DNA of 64,000 nucleotides from Desulfovibrio sp. Huiquan2017 (GTDB taxonomy: Bacteria > Desulfobacterota > Desulfovibrionia > Desulfovibrionales > Desulfovibrionaceae), in assembly GCF_017351175.1 (NCBI RefSeq), contig NZ_JAFMPN010000004.1:1-64000 (forward strand), in the 5' to 3' direction. Positions 47,533 to 56,428 of this stretch are shown here, piece after piece. Each line of letters starts with the position of its first letter. Within the stretch, counting starts at the first letter, position 1. The position numbers were made by a program, and so were the translations under genes. Under the pieces are notes generated by a model that searched no databases, was not told the DNA's origin, and saw only the letters and a list, made by a program, of their open reading frames with translations.

Positions 47533-48618
47533 ATGCATCACCTGACAATCCTGGGAATCCTGGCGGGGCTGATCCTCTTTGCCGCCGTCTCGGTGGTCCA
47601 CCCCCGCGAGGCTTCGGCCTGTAGCCGGGCCACCTATCTCGGACCCGAAGACATCGTCATCACCACGCGCTCAAACGACTGGCTGGGCTCCCAGCACTCG
47701 AACATCTGGATCTATCCCAAAGGACTCGAACGGGACGGCAACGCCGGCGCCGATTCGCTGCAATGGACGTCGAAGTACGGCAGCGTGACGGTGGGGGGTT
47801 GGGATGCGACCACCATCGACGGCATGAACGAGGCGGGCCTGGTGGCCAACGTCCTCTATCTGACCGAATCCGATTACGGAAGCCCCGTCCCCGGCAAAAA
47901 GGCCCTCTCCCTGTCCGCCTGGGGCCAATACGTGCTGGACAACTTCGCCACCACGAAAGAGGCGGTGGAGGCCATGAAGAAGTCCCCGTTTTACATTGTC
48001 GCGCCCAGCACCCCCGACGGCCAGGCCGGGACGGCGCACCTGTCGATATCCGACCCGAGCGGGGACTCCGCCATATTCGAGTACCTCGACGGCCGCATGG
48101 TCATCCACCACGGCCGCAAGTTCCAGGTCATGACGAACTCCCCGACCTACGACCAGCAGCTGGCTCTGACCGCTTACTGGGACAACATCGGCGGAACCAC
48201 CATGCTTCCCGGCACCAACCGGGCGAGCGACCGGTTCGTCCGCGCCTCCTTCTACGTGAAGGCGATTCCGCAAACCACCGACATCAACGAGGCGCTGGCC
48301 AGCGCATTCGGCGTGATCCGCAACGTCTCCGTTCCCCTGGGTATCTCCACGCCGGGCCAGCCCAACATCAGTTCGACCCAATGGCGCACGGTTTCCGACC
48401 AGAAAAACAAGGTCTATTACTTCGAATCGCCGCGCAGCCCGTACATCTTCTGGATTCCGTTGGACGAACTCGATTTCTCGGCGAAAGCCCCGGTGCGGAC
48501 GATCCGCCTCACCGCAGGGTCCGTGCTGCTGGTTGACGGCAAGCCGTTCGCCGGAAACGCCGCCGGCCTTGGCGAAGTGGCGAAACCGTTTCCGTTCCTG
48601 AAGGCCGAGGCGAAATAG
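47533..48618 (+). CDS. exported choloylglycine hydrolase-family (linear amide) hydrolase
   Basis: This 361-residue Ntn-hydrolase belongs to the penicillin V acylase/bile salt hydrolase family. A signal peptide ends at ASA, placing Cys30 (ACSRAT) as the exposed N-terminal nucleophile. TTRSNDW carries the conserved Arg and Asp, DGMNEAGL is typical, and VMTNSPTYDQQL contains the conserved Asn-Ser-Pro segment. It would act in the periplasm on a linear amide. Gram-negative relatives include acyl-homoserine lactone acylases, so a quorum-quenching or cell-wall role is possible; the substrate is not determined. GGAG precedes the ATG. Confidence 0.92.
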   Translation: MHHLTILGILAGLILFAAVSVVHPREASACSRATYLGPEDIVITTRSNDWLGSQHSNIWIYPKGLERDGNAGADSLQWTSKYGSVTVGGWDATTIDGMNEAGLVANVLYLTESDYGSPVPGKKALSLSAWGQYVLDNFATTKEAVEAMKKSPFYIVAPSTPDGQAGTAHLSISDPSGDSAIFEYLDGRMVIHHGRKFQVMTNSPTYDQQLALTAYWDNIGGTTMLPGTNRASDRFVRASFYVKAIPQTTDINEALASAFGVIRNVSVPLGISTPGQPNISSTQWRTVSDQKNKVYYFESPRSPYIFWIPLDELDFSAKAPVRTIRLTAGSVLLVDGKPFAGNAAGLGEVAKPFPFLKAEAK

Positions 48619-48642
48619 GCCCTCTCGACCCGCGCCTCACGA

Positions 48643-48681
48643 CCGGGAAGGCGGGGCATCAACAACGCCCCACCTTCCCGG
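48643..48681 (+). terminator. terminator-like hairpin after the choloylglycine hydrolase-like gene
   Basis: CCGGGAAGGCGGGGC pairs with GCCCCACCTTCCCGG (one mismatch) around a 9-base loop, followed by AATTTCC. Confidence 0.7.
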
Positions 48682-48712
48682 AATTTCCACCGATTCAGGC
48701 GACAACCCGCCA

Positions 48713-48738
48713 CAAAAAAAGGGAGCCGAAAGGCTCCC
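48713..48738 (-). terminator. terminator of the M48 protease gene
   Basis: On the minus strand, GGGAGCC-TTTC-GGCTCCC is followed by seven T. Confidence 0.9.
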
Positions 48739-48777
48739 TCTCCGCTCCCTCTGCGGACGGTGACGTCCGCCCCCGGA

Positions 48778-50109
48778 TTATTGCGCATAGCCCCACTCGA
48801 CCAGGCGATTGTAGGCGTGCTGGGCCTGGCTGCCCGAGTTCACCTGCCGGAGGAACTTGTAGTAGGCCTGGGCCGCCTCCCGGCGATGACCCATGCCCTC
48901 CTGGGCGAAGCCCATGTAGAAGCCCGCGTAGGGGTTGCCGGGCAAGGCCTTGTCGTAGGCCTCGAAGCTGGCGTAGGCCTTGTCGTATTGCTTGGCCTTG
49001 AGCTGGAGCACGCCCGCTACCTGACTGGCCTGAGCCTCCCCGGGATAGACCTCCCGGGCATGTTCGGCATAGGGCATGGCTGCACTATATTTCTCCTGTG
49101 CTATCAACAGCTTGGACATGATCAGGAGGCCCGTATAATCATTGGGGGCCAGCCCCAGGGCCCGATCCATCTTTTTCTCGGCTTCACCGTATTTCTTCTC
49201 GCCGCCGAGTTTTTCCGCATCCTGCATGTCCCGGATGGCCGGACCGAGCTTGCGCAGGTCTACGGTATTGTCCATGTACCGTTCGCGGTAGAAAGCGTAC
49301 TTCTTGGCCCCGTAATATTTCTTGCTCACGGCCTGACGCGCCGTGGCCAACCGTTCGGAACTCATGGGGTGGGTGGCGAACATGACCTCCAGGGCGCTCG
49401 GCTCGCGGGAATGCTGTTCGTTGAGCATCTCCATGAGCCCGACCATGCCCTCGGGGTTGTAACCGGCGCGGGTCATGTACTCCAGCCCCAGGGCGTCGGC
49501 CTGCCGCTCGTCGTCGCGGCTGTAGGAGGCCAGGAGCAGCCCGGCCCCGAGCCCGCCCAGACCGCCAGCCAGGGACCCCAAGGTCCCGCCGTACTTGGCC
49601 CCGATGGCCGCCCCGCCCAGGGAAGCCAGCCCGCCCACGACCATCTGCGAACTCATGCGCGAGGCCGTGTGCCGGGCGTTGACGTGCCCGATCTCGTGCC
49701 CGAGCAGCCCGGCCATCTCGGCCTCGTTGTCCACGTTGAGCAGGATGCCGCGCGTGCAGGCCACGGTCCCGCCGGGGAAGGCGTAGGCATTGACGTAGTT
49801 GGCGTTGACCACGTGAAAATTGTACGGCATCTGCGGTCGGTGGGAGACCCCGGCCAAGGACCGGCCCACCCCGGACACGTAGTCGTTCAGCGAGGTGTCC
49901 ATGGTGGTGCCGTAGTCGTTGGACAATTGCTGCGGCGAGGCCTGGCGATCCATCCGGATCTCCTGGTCCTCGCTGACCAGCATGAACTGGCTCTGGCCCG
50001 TGACCGGATTCTTGGCACACCCCGTCACCCCCAAAGCGGCCGCAGTCATGGCCCCGGCCTTGAGGAACTCCCGCCGGGACATCCCGGTACGTCGTTTAAT
50101 CGATTGCAT
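48778..50109 (-). CDS. Tat-exported lipoprotein M48 metalloprotease (BepA/YfgC-like)
   Basis: This 443-residue periplasmic zinc protease has a Tat signal (SRREFLK, residues 11-17) combined with a lipobox (VTGC, Cys31). The HEXXH motif is LLGHEIGHVNARH (near residue 137), and the third ligand Glu/Asp lies in DDERQADALGLEYM. The C-terminal 150 residues are TPR-like. BepA and LoiP relatives degrade misassembled outer-membrane proteins such as LptD, so an outer-membrane quality-control role is likely. The ATG at 50109 follows GGGAGA. Tat export of a lipoprotein is uncommon but known. Confidence 0.93.
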   Translation of the reverse strand: MQSIKRRTGMSRREFLKAGAMTAAALGVTGCAKNPVTGQSQFMLVSEDQEIRMDRQASPQQLSNDYGTTMDTSLNDYVSGVGRSLAGVSHRPQMPYNFHVVNANYVNAYAFPGGTVACTRGILLNVDNEAEMAGLLGHEIGHVNARHTASRMSSQMVVGGLASLGGAAIGAKYGGTLGSLAGGLGGLGAGLLLASYSRDDERQADALGLEYMTRAGYNPEGMVGLMEMLNEQHSREPSALEVMFATHPMSSERLATARQAVSKKYYGAKKYAFYRERYMDNTVDLRKLGPAIRDMQDAEKLGGEKKYGEAEKKMDRALGLAPNDYTGLLIMSKLLIAQEKYSAAMPYAEHAREVYPGEAQASQVAGVLQLKAKQYDKAYASFEAYDKALPGNPYAGFYMGFAQEGMGHRREAAQAYYKFLRQVNSGSQAQHAYNRLVEWGYAQ

Positions 50110-50273
50110 TCGCGTCTCCCGATGCTTTGCCCTGTCTGTAGCGCAGGTACGGCCCCGAGTTCAACCCCGCGCCGCCCCGGCCGTCGCCCGGCGGGGGGGG
50201 CGGTTGACAACCTGTCCCCCTTATGACAACATTCCATAATACATTAACTTAACTACATTTTTGCAGGACAAAT

Positions 50274-50990
50274 ATGGCAAAAATACTGATCGTGAAGACG
50301 GGTGGGACCTTTGCGGAGTATGCGGCATCCCATGGCGACTTTGAGAACTGGACCGCCACAGGCATGGGCCTTGCGCCCGACCAATGGGAATGCGTCAATG
50401 TCCAGGCTGGGAGAACCCTGCCCGCCCCGAACGGCTATGCCGGGGCCGTCATCACGGGCTCCCACGACATGGTCACGGACAGGCTGGACTGGATGCGGGA
50501 CACAGAGGCATGGATTCGCCGGGCCGTGGAGGCGGGACTGCCCATGCTCGGCATCTGCTTCGGCCACCAGATCCTGGCCACCGCCCTGGGCGGCGAGTCG
50601 GGCTTCCACCCCAACGGCCTGGAGATGGGCGTGGTGGACATCGCCGTGACCGAGGCGGGCCGCGAAGATGTACTCCTCGGACCGCTGGCCCCGTCCTTCA
50701 AAGGCAATATGGCGCACTCCCAGACCGTGCTGCGGCTCCCGGAAAATGCGACCCTGCTGGCCACGGGAAGCCACGAGCCGCACCAATCCTACCGCGTCGG
50801 CAAACATGTGTGGGGGGTCCAATTCCATCCCGAGTTCAACGCCGACGTGATCCGCCTGTACCGCCGGGACCAGCGCGACAAGGCCATAGCCGAAGGCCGG
50901 AACCCGGAGGCCCTGCGCATCGAGGCGGCCGACACACCAAAGTCGGCCACGCTGCTCAAGCGTTTCGCGGCCTATTGCCTGACCCGCTGA
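50274..50990 (+). CDS. class I glutamine amidotransferase-like protein
   Basis: This 238-residue GATase1 protein resembles the glutaminase domain of GMP synthase and stand-alone relatives. The catalytic triad is visible: Cys in MLGICFGHQIL (near residue 94) and His/Glu in VQFHPEF (near 184). GSHDMVTD supplies the oxyanion-side loop. No synthetase domain is present, so it is a free-standing enzyme of unknown acceptor, for example a gamma-glutamyl hydrolase. AGGA precedes the ATG. Confidence 0.9.
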   Translation: MAKILIVKTGGTFAEYAASHGDFENWTATGMGLAPDQWECVNVQAGRTLPAPNGYAGAVITGSHDMVTDRLDWMRDTEAWIRRAVEAGLPMLGICFGHQILATALGGESGFHPNGLEMGVVDIAVTEAGREDVLLGPLAPSFKGNMAHSQTVLRLPENATLLATGSHEPHQSYRVGKHVWGVQFHPEFNADVIRLYRRDQRDKAIAEGRNPEALRIEAADTPKSATLLKRFAAYCLTR

Positions 50991-51000
50991 TGCGAAGGCG

Positions 51001-51783
51001 TCAGGGCGTGGCCTGCGTCTCGGCGGCCCTTTCATCGTCGTGCCAGCCGCCCTCGGCATGCAGTTCGCGCAACGCTTTTTCGAGCAGCGGCACTATGTCC
51101 GCGTTCTTCCTGTTGACGTAGTGGTAGAAAGGCGTCTGATACGCGGCTGGAACCATCATGCGAATGGAGCCGTAGCGCGCCCGGTCGTCGCGCAGGACCC
51201 CCTCGGCGCTTGACCGGCTGCCCAGAGCCAAGTCAATGCGTCCCGCCAGGAGCATGTCGAACAGCGTCTCATAATTATTGACTTTTTCCATAGGGCGATC
51301 ACCCATGAGCTTTTCGGCCCAAAGGACTCCGCGCACCGCGCCCACGCGTAGGGAATCGAGCAAGGCCACCCGGTAGTCGCCGAAATCCTGGCCCCGGACC
51401 ACGTAGGCCGCGCCGGTCAAATCCAGGAGCTTGACATCCACCCGAACCAGAGATGGATATGTCTCCTCCAGGCCCGGGATGCGCCCGACGTCGCCGTCGA
51501 GAAGGCCGTCCACGGCCAGGAGCAGGGAACGTTTCTGGGGCAGAGGCACGAACTCCACGGGCAGTCCGGCCCGTTTGTAGACCGCTTCGAGCCGAGTCCG
51601 AGCCTCCTGATGGATGCGCGCGTTCTGGGCGAAGCCGATACGGTACGGCTCCCGGGCCATGCCCGGGGCGGCCCACAGCAGGCAGAAGACGAAACAAAGA
51701 AGAAAGGACGCGTCAAAACGCGGAAATCGGCAGACCTGGGCATGGCTGAAAGCCCGTCCGAGGCGGAAAGCGGCGTTGATCAC
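51001..51783 (-). CDS. periplasmic solute-binding protein (family 3-like)
   Basis: This protein of about 260 residues has a hydrophobic signal segment (SFLLCFVFCLLWAAPGMA, about residues 25-43) followed by a periplasmic binding fold: EPYRIGFAQNARIHQEA, KRSLLLAVDGLLDGDVGRIP, VRGQDFGDYRVALL, LLAGRIDLALGSR. No permease genes are adjacent, so it may act as a sensor or enzyme rather than a transporter subunit. The start is uncertain: no ATG precedes the signal peptide, and I use GTG 51783; an earlier GTG is possible. It resembles in type the protein starting at 63312. Confidence 0.75.
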   Translation of the reverse strand: MINAAFRLGRAFSHAQVCRFPRFDASFLLCFVFCLLWAAPGMAREPYRIGFAQNARIHQEARTRLEAVYKRAGLPVEFVPLPQKRSLLLAVDGLLDGDVGRIPGLEETYPSLVRVDVKLLDLTGAAYVVRGQDFGDYRVALLDSLRVGAVRGVLWAEKLMGDRPMEKVNNYETLFDMLLAGRIDLALGSRSSAEGVLRDDRARYGSIRMMVPAAYQTPFYHYVNRKNADIVPLLEKALRELHAEGGWHDDERAAETQATP

Positions 51784-51903
51784 CTTGGAAACATACCACA
51801 CCGAAGGCCGAACGCGCAAAGAGAACCTTGGGGCCGTGGCCCGCTCTCCCGCGCAAACCTGGCCGACTTGCCCATCCGCTCCCATCCGGGTAGAAAGAAA
51901 CGA

Positions 51904-52296
51904 ATGAAGCGAGTTCTCATCCCCCTGTTCGCCGCCTGCCTGCTCATCCTGCTCGGCTACGCCATGATCCGCCCCAACCGGGTGTTCTGGGACAGCATGG
52001 AGGTCACGGTCACGGCCTACAACTCCACCCGCGCCCAGACCGACGGCACCCCGCACCGCGCGGCCTGGAACAATCGCCTCAAACCCGGCATGAAGGCGGT
52101 GGCCGTCTCCCGCGATCTGCTCAAGCTCGGCCTGGACAACGGAACCGAAGTCTGGATCGAGGGATTCGACAGCCCCTACCGGGTCATGGACAAGATGAAC
52201 CGACGATACGAACGGCGCATCGATGTCTATTTCGGCAAGGACGTCAAGGCCGCCCGCGAATTCGGCCACCGCAAGGCGCGGATATACTGGCGCTGA
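51904..52296 (+). CDS. 3D-domain (MltA C-terminal-like) membrane-anchored protein
   Basis: This 130-residue protein has an N-terminal TM or uncleaved signal (about residues 4-22) and a 3D domain (about 32-130) with VTVTAYNSTRAQTDGTP, AVSRDLLKLGLDNGTEV and the Asp-rich VMDKMNRRYERRIDVYFG. The three conserved Asp occur in MltA lytic transglycosylases and Rpf-type proteins. It is probably a small peptidoglycan-active or wall-binding protein in the periplasm. Confidence 0.88.
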   Translation: MKRVLIPLFAACLLILLGYAMIRPNRVFWDSMEVTVTAYNSTRAQTDGTPHRAAWNNRLKPGMKAVAVSRDLLKLGLDNGTEVWIEGFDSPYRVMDKMNRRYERRIDVYFGKDVKAAREFGHRKARIYWR

Positions 52297-52363
52297 CGAC
52301 CGCCGCCCGGACGGCCGCTGAAAACGCATTTGCCTTTTCGCCCGACGAAGGCTAGACAGCCCC

Positions 52364-52648
52364 ATGGCATCCCCATCCCGTCGAAAACCCCGAAAACGGG
52401 TCTGCCCCCCCGCCCCCGCGTGGTCCGAGCGGACCTACGTGCGCATCGCCCCCTCGGACATCGGACTCTTCCGCTTTCTCCTGGAAGGATACGACAACCT
52501 CGGCGTATTCACCGTGGTCAACAAATTCAAGGGGATACTGCTGCTGCGCTACAGCCCGCACCTGGGACGCGAAATGCGGACATTCCTCAAGGCCGCGGCC
52601 ACGGAAATGAACGTGGACGTCCTGCCCTCTCCGCGCAAGGCCTCCTGA
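52364..52648 (+). CDS. DUF4911-domain protein
   Basis: This small 94-residue protein matches the DUF4911 pattern: TYVRIAPSDIGLFRFLLEGYDNLGVFTVV, then LLLRYSPHLGREMRTFL. Such proteins are typical of Desulfovibrio-type bacteria; no function is known to me. It begins 67 bp after the 3D-domain gene and converges on the PqqD-like gene. Confidence 0.8.
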   Translation: MASPSRRKPRKRVCPPAPAWSERTYVRIAPSDIGLFRFLLEGYDNLGVFTVVNKFKGILLLRYSPHLGREMRTFLKAAATEMNVDVLPSPRKAS

Positions 52649-52675
52649 TGCGGCCCCGCGCCGGATACGACGCGC

Positions 52676-53053
52676 TCACTTCAAGCCGATGATACCGCGC
52701 TGGCCGATGGTTTTGATGAAGGCGGTCACCGCCAATTCGGCCTCACGCAACTGAACCTGGTAGGCCTCGGTAAATTCCCGGGCGATGTCGCCGACCGAGC
52801 GCTCGCCGTCGATGCGTCGCCAGACGAAGGCGCCCATTTCGTCCAGATCCACCCGCTTGATCATGGGTTTGCCGTCCCACAGCCCCACCCGGTCGGCCAA
52901 CCGTCCGAACCACGGCTTGACCGCCAGGGGATAGGCCAGCCGCACCAGCCCGTCGGCCTGCCCGGTTTCCTCCACGGCCCGATTGCGCACCGGAACCATA
53001 TTCAAGGCCTCGGCGCGGGATATGACCGGCTCAGGCCGCTTCTTCCGGAACAA
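52676..53053 (-). CDS. PqqD-like peptide chaperone domain protein
   Basis: This 125-residue protein has EALNMVPVRNRAVEE (near 16-30) and DLDEMGAFVWRRIDGERSVGDIAREFTEAYQVQLREAE, the pattern of the PqqD/RRE fold that binds precursor peptides for radical-SAM maturases. I start it at TTG 53053, which has GGGAG eight bases upstream and overlaps the end of the upstream gene by 23 bases; ATG 52999 would cut into the conserved N-terminus. No radical-SAM enzyme or obvious precursor peptide is seen nearby, so its partner is unknown. Confidence 0.75.
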   Translation of the reverse strand: MFRKKRPEPVISRAEALNMVPVRNRAVEETGQADGLVRLAYPLAVKPWFGRLADRVGLWDGKPMIKRVDLDEMGAFVWRRIDGERSVGDIAREFTEAYQVQLREAELAVTAFIKTIGQRGIIGLK

Positions 53054-53960
53054 GGGCGAAACTCCCGCAGATATCGTTGAAGATGGACGGGTCAAGGGAC
53101 GCGATGCCCGTGGCCGTGACCGCCAGCAGCGCATTGCCCGCATCCGTGAGCCATGCCCGGCCGCAGGTGCGGACCTCCCGACGCAGGGACCGGCGCAACA
53201 GCGAGGTCCTGGCCGCACCGCGCCAGGAAACAACACCCGGCCCATTCTCCGCGGGGACGCGGGCGGGCGGGGCATGAGCCAGGCGTTCGCGGCACCAGTC
53301 CTCCAGGGTCGTGCCCTTGAGCAGGGCCGAGGCCGGGGCGAAGCGTTCGAAATCGAGATGCGCGCCCGGCCCTTTGCCCAGGGGGGCGCGTCCGGGATTC
53401 CTGCCCGAGGCGGGCCGCCAGTAGGCCACCCGGTAATGCCCGGGGCGGAAAGAAAAGGTGTCCAGCAGGAAATCCGAGGGGACGCGCGCGGTCAGGCCGA
53501 ACAAGGTCCAGGGCGCGGTCTTGCCGCCGGTGTGGTCGCGCAGGGTGGCCAGGATCTCGGCGGCCACGGGCTCGTCGTCTTCCCGGCGGATGAAGAACTG
53601 GACCAGACAGGCCAGCCCCGTGCCCGGATGATGCAAAGCCGCGCCCAGACCGCGATGGCCGTCGGCCCGCCAGAGAAAGCTTTTGGACCGCAGGCCAGCC
53701 TCGGCCAGCCGGGCCATGGCTCCGGCCCAGGCGGGCGGGGTCTCCGCGTCGTCCACGCCCCGGACCTCGGCGGACTTGTTGCCACGGGTCAACTTCCCGA
53801 TATGCTTGTCAAAGGAGAAGGTTCCCCGGACGCGGTTCCACTTGAGTTCGCAGACCGGGCCGTCCGCGTCGGCCAGCAGGAGACCGTCCCGCTCCACGGC
53901 CGAAGGCTCCCAACCGGAGGGCGCGACCAGTCCGATGCCGTTCCAAGCGATGGAGGTCAT
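53031..53960 (-). CDS. hypothetical protein coupled to the PqqD-like gene
   Basis: This 309-residue soluble protein begins MTSIAWNGIGLVAPSGWEP and continues with alternating beta-rich segments (LLLADADGPVCELKWNRVRGTFSFDKHIGKL). It has no signal peptide, TM segment or catalytic motif I recognise. Its 3' end overlaps the PqqD-like start, and its ATG lies two bases after the stop of the periplasmic gene upstream. The three genes therefore form one minus-strand operon. The combination with a PqqD-like domain hints at peptide or protein modification, which is inference only. Confidence 0.75.
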   Translation of the reverse strand: MTSIAWNGIGLVAPSGWEPSAVERDGLLLADADGPVCELKWNRVRGTFSFDKHIGKLTRGNKSAEVRGVDDAETPPAWAGAMARLAEAGLRSKSFLWRADGHRGLGAALHHPGTGLACLVQFFIRREDDEPVAAEILATLRDHTGGKTAPWTLFGLTARVPSDFLLDTFSFRPGHYRVAYWRPASGRNPGRAPLGKGPGAHLDFERFAPASALLKGTTLEDWCRERLAHAPPARVPAENGPGVVSWRGAARTSLLRRSLRREVRTCGRAWLTDAGNALLAVTATGIASLDPSIFNDICGSFALVPEEAA

Positions 53961-53962
53961 GG

Positions 53963-54568
53963 CTAATGCGGCATATAGGCGTCCAGGGAATGAATCTTGG
54001 TCATGCCCCTGCCCATGCCGCCTCCCTGCTCGGAGGCTTTGTAGCACGCGTATTCCTCGTCCAGGAGGGTCTCCTGGGTCATTTTGATGGAAACTCCGGG
54101 CCGTATTTCCCTGTCCCGGCTCCACATGAGCACCAGCGAGACGCGCCCGCCCTTGCCGTCTTCGAAGGACCACTGCCAGGCGATGACGTTGCGGAAGGCG
54201 TCGCCCTCGTATTTGTCGGGCTTGCCGAAGGCGGCCTCATAACGGTCGTAGAGCTTGTTGAAGAGCCCCTGGCCCCGGTCGTGAAACTTGAGCTTGATGC
54301 GCACCAGCCGTCCTTCACTCTTGCAGTTGCCGAAGGCCAGGCTGCCGCCGCGCACCCCGGGCAGGGCGTCGGGCTTGAGCTGGGCCTCGGACAGAAACGG
54401 CGCGTCGGACACGGAGACGGCCCGCTCCATGCGGCAGTAGCTCTTATAGTGTTCCACGGGCTCGCCCAGGGTGAACCCGGCCAGAGTGGAGGGGAATCCC
54501 TCGGCGGCCTGGGCGGGCATCGAAAACAGGACCGTCAGGGTCATGATCAGGAAAACGATTCTTCGCAT
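53963..54568 (-). CDS. hypothetical periplasmic protein
   Basis: This 201-residue protein has a clear signal peptide (MRRIVFLIMTLTVLFSMPAQA, cleavage after AQA). The mature part contains paired Cys (YCRMER, FGNCKSEG, EYACYKA) and a region KLYDRYEAAFGKPDKYEGDAF seen in small periplasmic hypothetical proteins. It is the first gene of a three-gene operon with a soluble hypothetical protein and a PqqD-like protein. Function unknown. Confidence 0.8.
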   Translation of the reverse strand: MRRIVFLIMTLTVLFSMPAQAAEGFPSTLAGFTLGEPVEHYKSYCRMERAVSVSDAPFLSEAQLKPDALPGVRGGSLAFGNCKSEGRLVRIKLKFHDRGQGLFNKLYDRYEAAFGKPDKYEGDAFRNVIAWQWSFEDGKGGRVSLVLMWSRDREIRPGVSIKMTQETLLDEEYACYKASEQGGGMGRGMTKIHSLDAYMPH

Positions 54569-54991
54569 AGATACGTCGCTTTGCTTGGATTAAGGCTTGT
54601 CCGCAAAATGGACACTCCTTATGATTAAACAAGATCGCTCCTCTAGGCAACCGCAAGAGGCGAAGGCGAACCGGACATGACCGCAAAGCGCCCCTTTTCC
54701 CACTGTGGCCGCACGGGGCGAAAGAGCGTCATGCGGGAGCCGGGCTCCTCTCCCTTTGCGGGCAACACCGGCGGCCACGGCCGGCCCGTGGGTCGAGCTT
54801 GATTCCAACCGCATCTTCTCCTGTTCCCGACCGCCGAGCTCCCTTCGTCCAGGGCGGGCTGGCTCCGGCCGCAGCGTTGCGACAACGGTGTTATTTCCGT
54901 CCACAGATTCTTCTTTCCGCTTGTTTCCGACAGCCCGAAACAGTATGCTGAGAATGAACGAATCCAGCCAGTTCGAACACAAAGGACGTCA
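54569..54991. other. divergent intergenic region, no supported gene
   Basis: Frames exist on both strands, but none has a good start site or family resemblance. The right end carries a plausible promoter for the FtsX/ATPase operon (54921-54949). The left end presumably holds the promoter of the 54568 gene. Some local inverted repeats (around 54740-54790) are short and GC-driven. Confidence 0.45.
54921..54949 (+). promoter_or_regulatory. promoter of the FtsX/ATPase/M28-like operon
   Basis: TTGTTT (54921-54926), a 17-bp spacer and TATGCT (54944-54949), about 43 bp ahead of the first ATG. Confidence 0.45.
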
Positions 54992-55651
54992 ATGAGCAAA
55001 CCGGGACGACTCATCTCGCTGCCATTCTCGAAATCCGTCGAGATCAGTTACAAGAGCCTGAAGGTGCGCTTTTTCCGTTCCATGATCACGGTCTCAAGCC
55101 TGGTTCTGGCCGTGTCGTTCCTGAGCTTCGTCCTGGTCAACCTGAACATCGCGGAAGGCATACTCCTGCATGGCGGCCGGGATGCGGCCCGGGCCCTGTC
55201 CCAGGCGGGCTTCGACGTGGACCTGGCCCAGGGGGCCGTGGCCATGTCGGCCAAGGAACGCTGGATCGTCATCCTGTCCCTGCTGGTCTGCGCCGTGGGC
55301 ATCGTCAACGCCCAGCTCATGTCCGTGACCGAACGGTTCTCGGAAATCGGGGTCATGAAGTGCCTGGGTGCGCTGGATTCCATGATCCTGCGCCTCTTCC
55401 TGCTGGAGGCGGGCATGCAGGGCCTGGCCGGGGCCTTTGCGGGGGCGCTGCTCGGCTGCCTGTTTTCCCTGTTGGCCGGAGTCGTGCGCTTCGGCTTCGC
55501 GGCCCTTTCGAGCCTGCCGCTCCCGTCCATGCTCGGTTCCCTGGGGCTGGCCACCCTGGCGGGCTGCGGCCTGAGCCTGCTGGGCGTGCTCTACCCGGCT
55601 TGGCTGGCGGCGCGCATGGACCCCATCAAGGCCATCCGGGCGGAACATTGA
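54992..55651 (+). CDS. short FtsX/MacB-type ABC permease
   Basis: This 219-residue FtsX-fold protein has four TM helices (about 31-50, 91-112, 135-165 and 180-205) and a very short extracytoplasmic loop (about 51-90) in place of the usual large MacB domain. Typical core motifs are SVTERFSEIGVMKCLGA (family pattern ERxxEIGxxxAxGA) and the C-terminal YPAWLAARMDPIKAIRAEH (family pattern YPAxxAxxxxPxxAL). AAAGGA lies before the ATG. The ATPase gene follows nine bases later. It probably pairs with the giant FtsX-containing protein to make an asymmetric transporter. Confidence 0.9.
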   Translation: MSKPGRLISLPFSKSVEISYKSLKVRFFRSMITVSSLVLAVSFLSFVLVNLNIAEGILLHGGRDAARALSQAGFDVDLAQGAVAMSAKERWIVILSLLVCAVGIVNAQLMSVTERFSEIGVMKCLGALDSMILRLFLLEAGMQGLAGAFAGALLGCLFSLLAGVVRFGFAALSSLPLPSMLGSLGLATLAGCGLSLLGVLYPAWLAARMDPIKAIRAEH

Positions 55652-55660
55652 GGATATCTT

Positions 55661-56425
<765 letters not shown>

Positions 56426-56428
56426 TTC

